From CAYFSS01 sp964345975 (GTDB lineage Bacteria > Bacillota > Clostridia > Saccharofermentanales > Fastidiosipilaceae): a stretch of 51,557 nt of DNA. Location of the stretch: positions 1 to 51,557 of the forward strand of contig CAYFSS010000015.1 of the NCBI GenBank assembly GCA_964345975.1, read 5' to 3'. The notes below the pieces were generated by a model. That model saw only the letters and a program-made list of their open reading frames with translations, was not told the DNA's origin and did no database searches. Each line of letters begins with the position of its first letter. Position 1 is the first letter of the stretch. The position numbers and the translations under genes are program-made. Below, in pieces: positions 16,277 to 24,027 of the stretch.

Positions 16277-16300
16277 GCGAATAACTCTCTATTCTTCATA

Positions 16301-16338
16301 ATTGAAGAACAGGCGACCTAAGCCGCCTATCCTTCAAT
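16301..16338 (-). promoter_or_regulatory. Two-tier stem-loop between hydA and the NMT1-type importer
   Basis: Outer arms ATTGAAG/CTTCAAT and inner arms AGGCG/CGCCT enclose CCTAAGC-like sequence, about 25 bases before the binding-protein start and 44 bases after the hydA stop. It has no T-run on the minus strand. It may be a processing or leader structure, or a weak terminator for hydCBA; I recognise no riboswitch class. Confidence 0.4.
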
Positions 16339-16381
16339 CTATATGCGTAGACTTATTCTACTCTTGTAACTCGCTTAGTCG

Positions 16382-18127
16382 CTACATCTTTTGACGCCAC
16401 ACGTACTCTGTATGGAGAAGCTCATGACTCTTCTCACCGAGAGGTTCGCCTAAGAACTCATCATAGAGCTGCTTGACCATCAGATTATGATGTGAGAGAC
16501 GATTCTCCTTGGCTCGCTCATGTCCATAGATAGCTTCGGCCCGCTTCTTCAAGATGCTCAAGTCCCCGTGGTGATAAGGCTGACCGCCGCCGGCGATACA
16601 ACCCCCGGGACATGCCATGATCTCAATGGCATCGTAATCTGCTTCACCCTGACGAATGCGTTCCAAGACGGTTCGAGCATTACCCAATCCATTAGCGCAG
16701 ACAATCTTCAAGTCACGATCACCGATCGTGACGGTAGCTTCTTTAATGCCTTCAAAGCCACGGAGATCTTCAAACTCGAGCTTAGGAGTTTCTTCACCCG
16801 TAATCATGAAGTGGGCGGTACGAAGTGCAGCTTCAATCACACCGCCGGTGACACCGAAGACATCCCCTGCCCCGGATGACTCGCCCATGAGCTGGTCGAA
16901 GTCATCATCCTCGAGATTCGTGAAGTCAAGCGAGAGGTCACGGAGCATGGCACCCAGTTCGCGCGTCGTGATGACGATGTCTACGTCGGAAACATCGTCG
17001 GATTGACCGAGTTCAGGACGAGCTGACTCATACTTCTTAGCGACACAAGGCATGACGGAAACGACGACCATGTCCTCAGGAGCGACCCCGATCCGCTCGG
17101 CCAAGTAGGTCTTCGCCAAAGCCCCGAACATTTCATGAGGGCTCTTGGCTGTTGAAGGGATGTCCAAGCAGTCACCGAACTGATGTTCGATGAACTTCAC
17201 CCAAGAGGGACAGCAAGATGTGAGAATTGGGAGACGCGCCGAAGGATCGCTTAAGCGCTGAACCATCTCGGCAGCCTCTTCCATGATCGTGACGTCAGCA
17301 GCCCAGTTCGTGTCATAGACATAATCGAAGCCCATGTGACGGAGCGCCGTGACCATCTTCCCGGTAACATCGGTGCCGGCGGGCATGCCAAAGAGTTCAC
17401 CCAAAGCCACACGAACAGCCGGAGCGGTCTGAACGACGACGGTCTTATTCGAAGCAAGCGCTGTCCATACTTTCTCGACATGGGAGACTTCGGTCAAAGC
17501 GGCGGTCGGGCAAACAGCGACACATTGACCGCAGAAGGTACAAGCGGTCTCATGCATGGGGAGATCCAAGGTGCACCCGACGACGGTCTCGAACCCACGA
17601 CCAACGTCGCCTAAGACGCCAACCGTTTGAACCTCACTGCACATCGTCTCGCAGCGTTTACAAAGGACGCATTTATTCATATCACGGACGATCGATAAGG
17701 ACGATTCGTCGCGCTTCACTTTGTGCTTCTTTCCGGGATAGCGAATCTGACGGATCCCGGCATCAGCGGCCAGAGCCTGGAGCTCACAGTCACCATTCTT
17801 GACACAGACCAAGCAGTCTGTCGGATGATCCGAAAGCAAGAGTTCGATCATCATACGACGGGTACGGATGACCTTGACGGTATCGGTACGCAGTTTCATC
17901 CCGTTTCTGCAAGGCGTAGAGCAAGCCGGGAGCATGCGGTCCCAACCTTCTTCTTCAACCATGCACACACGACAAGACGCTTCATTATTCACCATGCGGA
18001 TATCGTGGAGGTCGAGGTGGCAGAGGGTAGGGATATGGATATTGAGTTGACGAGCCGCTTCGAGGATTGTTGTGCCTCTTGGGACTGTAACTTCTTGATC
18101 ATTGAGCGTAATGGTTACGTCTGACAT
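16382..18127 (-). CDS. hydA: [FeFe] hydrogenase catalytic subunit (HydA of HydABC)
   Basis: Cytosolic H2-evolving subunit, 581 residues. The N-terminal [2Fe-2S] domain (LCHLDLHD, ASCRVCMVE, LPACSTPC) is followed by the His-Cys3 NuoG-like cluster (HPTDCLVCVKNGDCELQ), two [4Fe-4S] clusters (CVLCKRCETMC, CTFCGQCVAVCP) and the H-cluster domain with its three motifs: TSCCPSWVKF, MPCVAKKYE and MACPGGCIAGGGQ. All expected cysteines are seen. The ATG at 18127 has AGGAGG upstream; a longer frame to 18268 reads into hydB and is rejected. Gene order hydC-hydB-hydA predicts the trimeric enzyme that uses NADH, probably with ferredoxin (electron bifurcating or confurcating). Confidence 0.95.
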   Translation of the reverse strand: MSDVTITLNDQEVTVPRGTTILEAARQLNIHIPTLCHLDLHDIRMVNNEASCRVCMVEEEGWDRMLPACSTPCRNGMKLRTDTVKVIRTRRMMIELLLSDHPTDCLVCVKNGDCELQALAADAGIRQIRYPGKKHKVKRDESSLSIVRDMNKCVLCKRCETMCSEVQTVGVLGDVGRGFETVVGCTLDLPMHETACTFCGQCVAVCPTAALTEVSHVEKVWTALASNKTVVVQTAPAVRVALGELFGMPAGTDVTGKMVTALRHMGFDYVYDTNWAADVTIMEEAAEMVQRLSDPSARLPILTSCCPSWVKFIEHQFGDCLDIPSTAKSPHEMFGALAKTYLAERIGVAPEDMVVVSVMPCVAKKYESARPELGQSDDVSDVDIVITTRELGAMLRDLSLDFTNLEDDDFDQLMGESSGAGDVFGVTGGVIEAALRTAHFMITGEETPKLEFEDLRGFEGIKEATVTIGDRDLKIVCANGLGNARTVLERIRQGEADYDAIEIMACPGGCIAGGGQPYHHGDLSILKKRAEAIYGHERAKENRLSHHNLMVKQLYDEFLGEPLGEKSHELLHTEYVWRQKM

Positions 18128-18137
18128 AAGGGACCTC

Positions 18138-19739
18138 CTAGGATTTGGTGATGGCTTTGACCGGACATGCGGCAAAACAGGCACCACACTTGATGCAGTC
18201 TTCTTGGTTGATCTCGAACTTTTCACGCGGTTTGCCGCTGATGCAGTTGACCGGGCACTTACGAGCACAGAGACCGCAACCGATGCAATCGAAGGTTATT
18301 TCATAGTGGAGGAGACTCGAACAAACACCCGCAGGACACTTGTGATCTTCGATATGGGCGAGATACTCATCGCGGAAATAATGGAGCGTCGATAGAACAG
18401 GATTGGGTGAGGCTTGACCAAGACCACAGAGCGAGGTGTTACTGATGATGTGACTTAGGTCTTCCAAGTAATCCAGATCTTTGACCTCAGCTTCGCCCGC
18501 GATGATTCGATCCAGGATTTCCAGGATTCGTTGATTTCCGATTCGACATGGGGTGCACTTACCGCAAGACTCATCGACCGAGAACTCAATAAAGAAGCGG
18601 GCAATATCAACCATGCAATCGTCTTTGTCCATGATGACAAGGCCGCCGGATCCCATGATAGAGCCGATGTTCTTGAGCGAAATGAAGTCCACCGGGGTGT
18701 CGAGATATTCAACCGGGATACAACCGCCTGAAGGACCGCCCGTCTGAACGGCCTTAAGTTCGGAGCCTTCACGCACACCGCCGCCGATGTCGTAGACGAT
18801 CTGGCGGAGAGTCATCCCCATCGGGACTTCGACGAGACCGGCATTGCGGACTTTACCGACCAGGGCAAAGACTTTCGTTCCGGCGGAATCTTCTGTGCCG
18901 ATGGAGCGGAACCATTCAGCACCGCGCAGCACAATTTGAGCCACGTTTGCCAAGGTCTCGACGTTATTGATGACCGTTGGCATCCCAAAGAGACCGTAGT
19001 GAGCCGTTCGCTCAACTTTAACGCGAGGCATACCGCGACGTCCCTCAATCGAAGCCATGAGCGCCGTTCCTTCACCGCAAACAAAAGCGCCGGCTCCCAA
19101 CCTGATCTGGATATCAAAGGAGAAATCAGAGCCCAGGATATTACGTCCCAAGAGTCCTAATTCCGTTGCTTGCGCAATGGCATTTTTCAAGCGCTTTACA
19201 GCGAGAGGATATTCGGCTCGGACGTAGATATAACCGATGCTTGCACCGATGGCATAGCCGGCAATGGCCATCCCTTCCAAGACAGCATGGGGATCGGTTT
19301 CCAAGATATGGCGATCCATGTACGCACCCGGGTCGCCCTCATCGGCATTACAGATGATGTATTTCTGAGCTGCATCGAATTCTTCAGCGGTCGCCCACTT
19401 GCGCCCGGTATTAAATCCCGCACCGCCACGACCTCGCAGATTGGACTGCTTAACCTCTTCGACCACCTCTTTGCGTGGGCGCTCTTCGACCAAGAGGCTA
19501 TGGAGCGCACGATATCCGTCACGAGCGATCGATTCCTCGATCACTTCCGGTTGGATGATCTCGCTGTTCCGCAATGCAATCCGCATCTGATGCTCATAGA
19601 AAGGACCGGTTAGAAAGTAGTCTTCACCACGCTTCTCTATCCCCTCGACCGTTGCCAAGCGGGCTGCCAGTTCCTCGACGGCAGCTTCACGAAAGGCCTC
19701 AAAACGATCGAGCGTTAATTTAGTTTCAAGCTTCAACAT
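18138..19739 (-). CDS. hydB: NADH-binding flavoprotein subunit (HydB, NuoF-like)
   Basis: FMN- and NAD(H)-binding subunit of the hydrogenase, 533 residues. The glycine-rich NADH/FMN site is in LRGRGGAGFNTGRKW, the N3-type [4Fe-4S] site is ESCGKCTPCRIG, and the C-terminal extension has two ferredoxin motifs (CIGCGLCARKCP and CIKCGACFAACP). About 115 residues precede the NuoF core, with no cysteines, so the N-terminal [2Fe-2S] module found in some HydB proteins is missing or degenerate. Its ATG lies inside hydC (14-base overlap), indicating coupled translation, and it ends 10 bases before hydA. Confidence 0.95.
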   Translation of the reverse strand: MLKLETKLTLDRFEAFREAAVEELAARLATVEGIEKRGEDYFLTGPFYEHQMRIALRNSEIIQPEVIEESIARDGYRALHSLLVEERPRKEVVEEVKQSNLRGRGGAGFNTGRKWATAEEFDAAQKYIICNADEGDPGAYMDRHILETDPHAVLEGMAIAGYAIGASIGYIYVRAEYPLAVKRLKNAIAQATELGLLGRNILGSDFSFDIQIRLGAGAFVCGEGTALMASIEGRRGMPRVKVERTAHYGLFGMPTVINNVETLANVAQIVLRGAEWFRSIGTEDSAGTKVFALVGKVRNAGLVEVPMGMTLRQIVYDIGGGVREGSELKAVQTGGPSGGCIPVEYLDTPVDFISLKNIGSIMGSGGLVIMDKDDCMVDIARFFIEFSVDESCGKCTPCRIGNQRILEILDRIIAGEAEVKDLDYLEDLSHIISNTSLCGLGQASPNPVLSTLHYFRDEYLAHIEDHKCPAGVCSSLLHYEITFDCIGCGLCARKCPVNCISGKPREKFEINQEDCIKCGACFAACPVKAITKS

Positions 19740-20328
19740 GAGCCTCTACCTTTCCCGACTGCGCTGATTGTCCTGTCCGTCCGGATTGCGTCGACTGTCC
19801 CGATTGCACCGACTCGTCGGAGGCCTTCTTGCGATAATTGCGGACGATTTCACGAATGCTCGATGTATCGACATGACCATAACTTGCATCGTTCACCATG
19901 ACGATAGGAGCTGAGGCACAGTCTCCTAAACAACGCGTTGCCTGGATTGAGAAAATACCGTCCGTTGTGGTCTCCCCGTCCTGAATCTTCAACTCATCTT
20001 GCAAGGCTGCCAGAACATCGTTAGCACCTTTGACGTAGCATGCGGTCCCCATACAAACGGAGAAATTGTACTTACCTTTCGGCTTCAAACTGAAGTATGA
20101 GTAAAACGTCACGACGCCATAGACCTTCGAGGAAGGAATGTGCAAACCTTCTGCGATGAGTAGCATCGCACTCTCCGGAATGTAGCCGAAAAGATCCTGC
20201 GTAAAGTGCAAGATCGAAATCAATGAACTCTCCTCCAGCGGAATAGAGCGCATAAATTCAATTAATTGTTCATAGAGGTGGGCATCCTCCAGCGGATATT
20301 GGGTCCTTAAGCGATCCAATTTCGACAT
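19726..20328 (-). CDS. hydC: Thioredoxin-like [2Fe-2S] subunit (HydC, NuoE-like)
   Basis: Small electron-transfer subunit of the hydrogenase, 200 residues. The fold starts with a helical part (LDRLRTQYPLEDAHLYEQL) and carries the four cluster cysteines in CMGTACYVKGA and CLGDCASAP. The ATG at 20328 follows GAGGGAGA; an earlier ATG at 20358 has weak support. After the usual end of the family (about residue 165, NYRKKASDES) there is a tail of roughly 30 residues rich in Ser, Gln and Gly (QSGQSTQSGRTGQSAQSGK) with short internal repeats. It is the first gene of hydCBA and is preceded by a good promoter. Confidence 0.94.
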   Translation of the reverse strand: MSKLDRLRTQYPLEDAHLYEQLIEFMRSIPLEESSLISILHFTQDLFGYIPESAMLLIAEGLHIPSSKVYGVVTFYSYFSLKPKGKYNFSVCMGTACYVKGANDVLAALQDELKIQDGETTTDGIFSIQATRCLGDCASAPIVMVNDASYGHVDTSSIREIVRNYRKKASDESVQSGQSTQSGRTGQSAQSGKVEAHVEA

Positions 20329-20731
20329 TTTTTCTCCCTCACAATCCTCCAATTGCATTCAGCGACAATTTTATCAATTAGAAATAATATTGCTTTATCG
20401 ATACAAATACAATTCCGGATAATTTATGGTTTCACAAAATGTGCTTCAACACACAAAAGCCTTCAGTTCTTACGTTTCAATCTTATTTTTACCGACAATC
20501 TCCAATGAACTTTAACAAAAAAAAGTGCCGTGCGGTGTGGGCTTTTGGAAGTCTAAGAAGGGTATTTAAAAGGCATAAAGACGAGAATAAGCTATCTTTC
20601 ACCACCTTCTCTTCGTCAATCCTCACGATCAAATATTTTTAGGGCAGAAAATAGATGAAAGCTAAGGTCACTTCCGTTAGAATACGGTTAAGCAAAACAC
20701 TTGACGCAAGTCAACAAAAAGGAGAGTAGCT
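20329..20731. other. Divergent intergenic region between hydC and the P-loop gene
   Basis: About 400 AT-rich bases. The hydC-side promoter is listed separately. On the plus strand ATGAAA (20655-20660), 17 bases and TAGAAT (20678-20683) form a candidate promoter for the P-loop gene, and TTGAC-GCAA-GTCAA (20701-20714) is a small palindrome just before its AAAAGGAGAG ribosome site. An open frame at 20439-20642 has no ribosome site and an implausible composition, so I do not call it. Confidence 0.5.
20384..20412 (-). promoter_or_regulatory. hydCBA promoter with redox-operator-like spacer
   Basis: Minus-strand TTGTAT (-35, plus 20407-20412), 17 bases, then TATTAT (-10, plus 20384-20389), about 55 bases before the hydC start. 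The spacer itself reads TTGTATCGATAAAGCAA, a partly symmetric TTG...CAA element loosely reminiscent of the Rex site TTGTTAANNNNTTAACAA, but with a poor match and a one-base shorter centre. Confidence 0.5.
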
Positions 20732-21178
20732 ATGCTCAAACTCATCGTCGGAGTGAAGGGAAGCGGCAAAACCAAGGCACTTGTGGATGATCTCAACGCC
20801 ATGGCCCAACAAGGAGACCATAATGTAGTCTGCATCGAACGTGGCCGTCGCCTGGATCGTTTCGTCAAATACCATATCCGTCTCATTGATATAAACGAAT
20901 ATCCCGTGTCCGGCTTCGATCAATTATTGGGATTCATCGCCGGCATCAATGCAAAAGATTATGACTTAACCCATCTTTACATCGACTCCATCTTCAAAGT
21001 CACCAATACTGAGACAAATTATGTGGACCTCGCAGCCTTCTGTGAAGAGCTGGACCACTTCGCTATTGATAAGCAGTTTGAGGCTACGATCATCCTGAGT
21101 GAGAATCCCGAAAGTCTCCCCGAACCTTTACAACGATTCATCCAAATCGCGGACGACATTGAAGCGTCCGAAGAGTAA
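20732..21178 (+). CDS. P-loop NTPase-like small protein, function unknown
   Basis: A 148-residue soluble protein beginning MLKLIVGVKGSGKTKALVDD, with a Walker A motif (GVKGSGKT, residues 7-14) at the extreme N-terminus. A possible Walker B-like stretch is LTHLYIDSIFKV. Small proteins of this pattern occur in Clostridia, sometimes annotated as twitching-motility (PilT-like) proteins, but nothing here ties it to pili. The C-terminus is acidic (IADDIEASEE). AAAGGAGAG precedes the ATG. It is followed by mscL on the same strand 58 bases later. Confidence 0.8.
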   Translation: MLKLIVGVKGSGKTKALVDDLNAMAQQGDHNVVCIERGRRLDRFVKYHIRLIDINEYPVSGFDQLLGFIAGINAKDYDLTHLYIDSIFKVTNTETNYVDLAAFCEELDHFAIDKQFEATIILSENPESLPEPLQRFIQIADDIEASEE

Positions 21179-21236
21179 GAAGAACGCTATTTTATCAGCC
21201 GGAAAGCAAGATCTATTTATATAGGAGATCGTTTAA

Positions 21237-21644
21237 ATGCGAAAGTTTAGTCAAGAGTTCAAAGAGTTTATCGTCCGTGGTAACGTCATCGATATGGCCG
21301 TCGGTATTGTTATCGGTGCCGCTTTCACAGCCATCGTCAATTCGCTGGTGAATGACATCATTATGCCGGTCGTCGGCTACCTCACAGCAGGGATCGACTT
21401 TGCCGATTTGAGCTGGGAATTGCGGGCTGCAACAGAAACCGCCGAAGCCGTAACCATCAACTACGGTATGTTTATCAACGCCGTCATCAGCTTCCTCATC
21501 GTTGCTTTTGTTCTCTTCCTCATCGTGAAGGTCGTCAACAGGCTACGTCGCAAGGAAGAAGTTGTTGTCGAAGAAGAACCGGCAGGTCCTTCCGAGACAG
21601 AACTGTTGCAAGAGATTATTGTAGAGCTTCGCAGAAAAGGCTAA
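21237..21644 (+). CDS. mscL: Large-conductance mechanosensitive channel
   Basis: Homopentameric emergency-release channel opened by membrane tension on hypo-osmotic shock. The 135 residues match the family. The N-terminus MRKFSQEFKEFIVRGNVIDMAVGIVIGAAF gives the amphipathic helix and the pore-lining first helix, and the second helix is FINAVISFLIVAFVLFLIVKVVN. The cytoplasmic C-terminal helix (ETELLQEIIVELRRKG) is preceded by an acidic linker. The ribosome site is TAGGAGA. A strong terminator follows directly. Confidence 0.96.
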   Translation: MRKFSQEFKEFIVRGNVIDMAVGIVIGAAFTAIVNSLVNDIIMPVVGYLTAGIDFADLSWELRAATETAEAVTINYGMFINAVISFLIVAFVLFLIVKVVNRLRRKEEVVVEEEPAGPSETELLQEIIVELRRKG

Positions 21645-21666
21645 GTCCGACCTAGGGAATTCCATA

Positions 21667-21705
21667 AGCCCCGGGGGACTAAGAATAGCCCTCCGGGGCT
21701 TTTTT
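21667..21705 (+). terminator. Rho-independent terminator after mscL
   Basis: AGCCCCGG pairs with CCGGGGCT, extended by GGG/CCC around one bulged T, and is followed by TTTTTT. It ends just before the ilvC ribosome site, separating mscL from ilvC. Confidence 0.9.
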
Positions 21706-21719
21706 GTAAGGAGAGAGGG

Positions 21720-22724
21720 ATGAAGAAGAGAATTTACAAAGATGCAGAATGTGCTACCGGTGCATTGGACAATAAGACCATTGCCATTATTGGATACGGT
21801 AGCCAAGGTCATGCGCATGCGCTGAATCTCAAAGAGAGCGGCTACGACGTCATCGTAGGTCTCTACGATGGCTCCGGTTCTTGGTCCAAAGCTGAAGACC
21901 AAGGCCTCACGGTGAAGACAACGGCGGATGCCGTGAAAGAAGCCGACCTGACCATGATCCTCGTCCCGGACGAACTTGCTGCGGCGATCTTCACTTCTGA
22001 TATCAAGCCCAATCTGAAGGAAGGATCCGCCCTTTCCTTTGCTCACGGCTTCAACATCCACTACGGCACAATCAAACCTCCGTCAAATGTCGACGTCATC
22101 ATGATTGCTCCAAAGGGTCCCGGGCACACAGTCCGTAGCGAATATGTCCGTGGCCACGGTGTCCCCGCCCTATTTGCTATCGAACAAGATTATACGAGGA
22201 ATGCCCAAGACATAGCTCTCGCCTATGGTGCCGCGATCGGTTCGGCTCGTGGCGGTCTCTTGGAGACCACTTTCCGCGAAGAGACCGAAACGGACCTCTT
22301 CGGTGAACAAGCAGTTCTTTGTGGTGGTGTTTCAGAGCTTATGAAAGCAGGATTCGAGATCCTGGTCGAAGCCGGTTATAGCCCCGAAAATGCTTACTAC
22401 GAATGCATGCATGAGATGAAGCTCATCGTCGACCTCGTGTACCAGGGCGGTCTCTCCCTCATGCGTTACTCTATCTCCGATACCGCTGAGTTCGGCGACT
22501 ACTCTATTGGTAAGCGCATCATCACCGACGAGACACGGAAGGAAATGCGCAAGGTCTTGAAAGAGATTCAAAACGGCGAATTTGCACGTGCTTGGATCAA
22601 TGAGAACCAGACCGGTCGTGTGAGTTTCAATGCGCAGCGTCGTCTTGAGCGCGAGCATCAGATCGAGAAGGTCGGCGAAGAGCTCCGTGGCCTCATGAGC
22701 TGGAGCGATGCCATCGATGTCTAG
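21720..22724 (+). CDS. ilvC: Ketol-acid reductoisomerase (class I)
   Basis: Second step of branched-chain amino-acid synthesis: isomerisation and reduction of acetolactate or acetohydroxybutyrate. The 334 residues match class I. Signature stretches are IIGYGSQGHAHALNL, PKGPGHTVR, DLFGEQAVLCGG and YSISDTAEFGDY, with metal-binding Asp/Glu residues intact. The cofactor-discriminating loop after the second strand reads GLYDGSGSW (47-55): the arginine commonly seen after GL is Tyr and an Asp follows, which could shift preference away from NADPH. AAGGAGAGA precedes the ATG. No other ilv or leu genes are nearby and no leader attenuator is evident. Confidence 0.95.
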   Translation: MKKRIYKDAECATGALDNKTIAIIGYGSQGHAHALNLKESGYDVIVGLYDGSGSWSKAEDQGLTVKTTADAVKEADLTMILVPDELAAAIFTSDIKPNLKEGSALSFAHGFNIHYGTIKPPSNVDVIMIAPKGPGHTVRSEYVRGHGVPALFAIEQDYTRNAQDIALAYGAAIGSARGGLLETTFREETETDLFGEQAVLCGGVSELMKAGFEILVEAGYSPENAYYECMHEMKLIVDLVYQGGLSLMRYSISDTAEFGDYSIGKRIITDETRKEMRKVLKEIQNGEFARAWINENQTGRVSFNAQRRLEREHQIEKVGEELRGLMSWSDAIDV

Positions 22725-22782
22725 TGTGATGCGTTTTGCCGAGTGTGCTGTGCGTTAGAGTTTTCTGAGGAGCGTGTTGTTC

Positions 22783-23382
22783 GTGAGTGAGCTTAGAGGC
22801 GAAAGATCTTCGGGTCCAAGTGAAATCCTCGATGAGATCGAGAAGAAAGTCCTCGTCTTGAAATTGGCGGCCAACGATCCGGGGCTGACCCACAACGAAC
22901 TAACCCTTCGGACGTTGGACAGCATCTACATGGATTACTTCAGCTACTCAGAAGCCTATCTCGATCTCCTGGAACAAGGTTTCCTGATGGAGTCCGTACG
23001 GAAAGGCGAAGAACGCCTAGACGCGAAGGGTCAATCCCTTCGTTCCGTCGATGTCACACCGGAAGGATTTAAGGTCCTAACGGCTCTTTACCCGCAGCTC
23101 CCTCTCCCCGTCCGTACGTACTTGGAGGAAAGTGAAGCTGCCAGATCAAGCGCTCATGCCAAGAGCTATGTGCCGGCTGCTCATCGTCAGACGACGGAAG
23201 ATGGCCGAGTCCGTTGCTATCTGGCACTCCGTGAAGGTCAGGGTGCGGAAATCTTCTCACTAGCCATTGTTGTTCCCAGTGAGAAGCTGGGCCAAGAGAT
23301 CTGTCGCAGCTTCCTGGACCGACCGGAAGAGATCTATCTCACAGTCCTTAAACACTGGCAGGACGATACGCAAAGACTCTAA
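22783..23382 (+). CDS. DUF4364 family winged-helix protein
   Basis: A soluble protein of about 199 residues that I assign to DUF4364. The N-terminal half looks like a winged helix (ILDEIEKKVLVLKLA, NELTLRTLDSIYMDYFSYSEAYLDLLEQGFL, VDVTPEGFKVLTAL). The second half has a beta-rich region (VRCYLALREGQGAEIFSLAIVVP). The start is one of a set of alternatives: GAGGAG at 22767-22772 suits GTG 22783 or TTG 22777 better than GTG 22774. A DNA-binding regulatory role is inferred from the fold only. Confidence 0.8.
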   Translation: MSELRGERSSGPSEILDEIEKKVLVLKLAANDPGLTHNELTLRTLDSIYMDYFSYSEAYLDLLEQGFLMESVRKGEERLDAKGQSLRSVDVTPEGFKVLTALYPQLPLPVRTYLEESEAARSSAHAKSYVPAAHRQTTEDGRVRCYLALREGQGAEIFSLAIVVPSEKLGQEICRSFLDRPEEIYLTVLKHWQDDTQRL

Positions 23383-23412
23383 GTTTGTTCGTTTCAAAGA
23401 TTTGACCATAAG

Positions 23413-23446
23413 AAAACCGCCGGTCCCTATGAGGGTCGGCGGTTTT
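23413..23446. terminator. Bidirectional terminator between DUF4364 and rubredoxin genes
   Basis: AAAACCGCC pairs with GGCGGTTTT, with a further GGTCCC/GGGTC pairing inside. The A-run before and T-run after suit both directions, fitting two convergent genes. Confidence 0.85.
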
Positions 23447-23490
23447 CAATTTAAGTGATGCTTCGAGTTAAGGACTCGAACGGATCACGC

Positions 23491-23646
23491 TTAGATTGGG
23501 CTAAAATCGTCTACCGTTGCACCGCAAAGTGGGCAGAGCCAACCATCCGGAAGATCTGCAAATTCTGTGCCGGGTTCAACACCGTTGTCAGGATCGCCAA
23601 CGGCGGGATCGTAAATATAACCGCAAAGATCACATACATAACTCAT
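23491..23646 (-). CDS. Rubredoxin
   Basis: A 51-residue electron carrier with one Fe(Cys)4 site: it starts MSYVCDLCGYIYDPAVGDPD and continues with LPDGWLCPLCGATVDDF, so both CxxCG knuckles are present. Length and spacing are canonical. AGGAGAAAACCT precedes the ATG, and a TATAAT -10 lies upstream. In anaerobes rubredoxin passes electrons to flavodiiron proteins and rubrerythrins, and a flavodiiron gene is 14 kb away in this window, so partnership is plausible. The gene is short and easily missed by a length cut-off. Confidence 0.95.
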   Translation of the reverse strand: MSYVCDLCGYIYDPAVGDPDNGVEPGTEFADLPDGWLCPLCGATVDDFSPI

Positions 23647-23702
23647 AGGTTTTCTCCTCTTCTATCCACTCAAGTGGAGTGTATCTCTTTAACTACAAAC
23701 GC

Positions 23703-23733
23703 ATTATACAGAATTCAAGTCTGTTGTGGGCAA
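23703..23733 (-). promoter_or_regulatory. Rubredoxin promoter
   Basis: Minus-strand perfect -10 TATAAT (plus 23703-23708) with TTGCCC as a -35 candidate (plus 23728-23733) at a long 19-base spacing; TG directly precedes the -10. About 57 bases before the rubredoxin ATG. Confidence 0.45.
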
Positions 23734-23793
23734 TTGCAGTAATTGCTTAATTTGTATCATATATGCTCAGACTTGTTTGCGCAGTGATGCGTC

Positions 23794-23822
23794 CGACATT
23801 TATCGATACGACATTTATCGAT
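23794..23822. repeat. Direct repeat CGACATTTATCGAT x2
   Basis: Two identical 14-base units (23794-23807 and 23809-23822) separated by one A, about 205 bases before the DUF3048 start. Each ends in the palindrome ATCGAT; TTTATCGATAC also occurs in the hydC promoter spacer. Confidence 0.85.
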
Positions 23823-24027
23823 CAGGCAATAGAATCCTTTTCATCATATTAGGACCGGGATAAAGAGGGATCTTAGCAAGGACGAACAACGCACGTTGAG
23901 CACGTCTACCACCGAAACCCCATGCATTAGACTTGCATTATTAACTTTCAGCGGAAACGACTGTGCTATGCTTTCACTAATTTTGTTTGGCACGTCGCAA
24001 GAAGCGCCTGCCAAAAAGGAGGATGAC

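Larger units (their letters stand above)
23647..24027. other. Divergent region between rubredoxin and the DUF3048 gene
   Basis: About 380 bases. It contains the rubredoxin promoter, a CCACT-CA-AGTGG palindrome (23666-23677) in the rubredoxin leader and a direct repeat at 23794-23822. A plus-strand extension of the DUF3048 frame back to 23896 exists but lacks a ribosome site. No further gene seen. Confidence 0.5.

Noticed and set aside
16277..16381. TPP riboswitch for the NMT1-type importer
   Set aside because: The conserved CTGAGA and GGGGTGC-type elements are missing; only a two-tier stem-loop is present.
20439..20642. Possible 67-residue gene
   Set aside because: No ribosome site, odd composition rich in Phe, Ser and Lys, located in a promoter region.
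22774..22782. GTG 22774 as the DUF4364 start
   Set aside because: Only one base separates it from the GAGGAG ribosome site; GTG 22783 or TTG 22777 has workable spacing.
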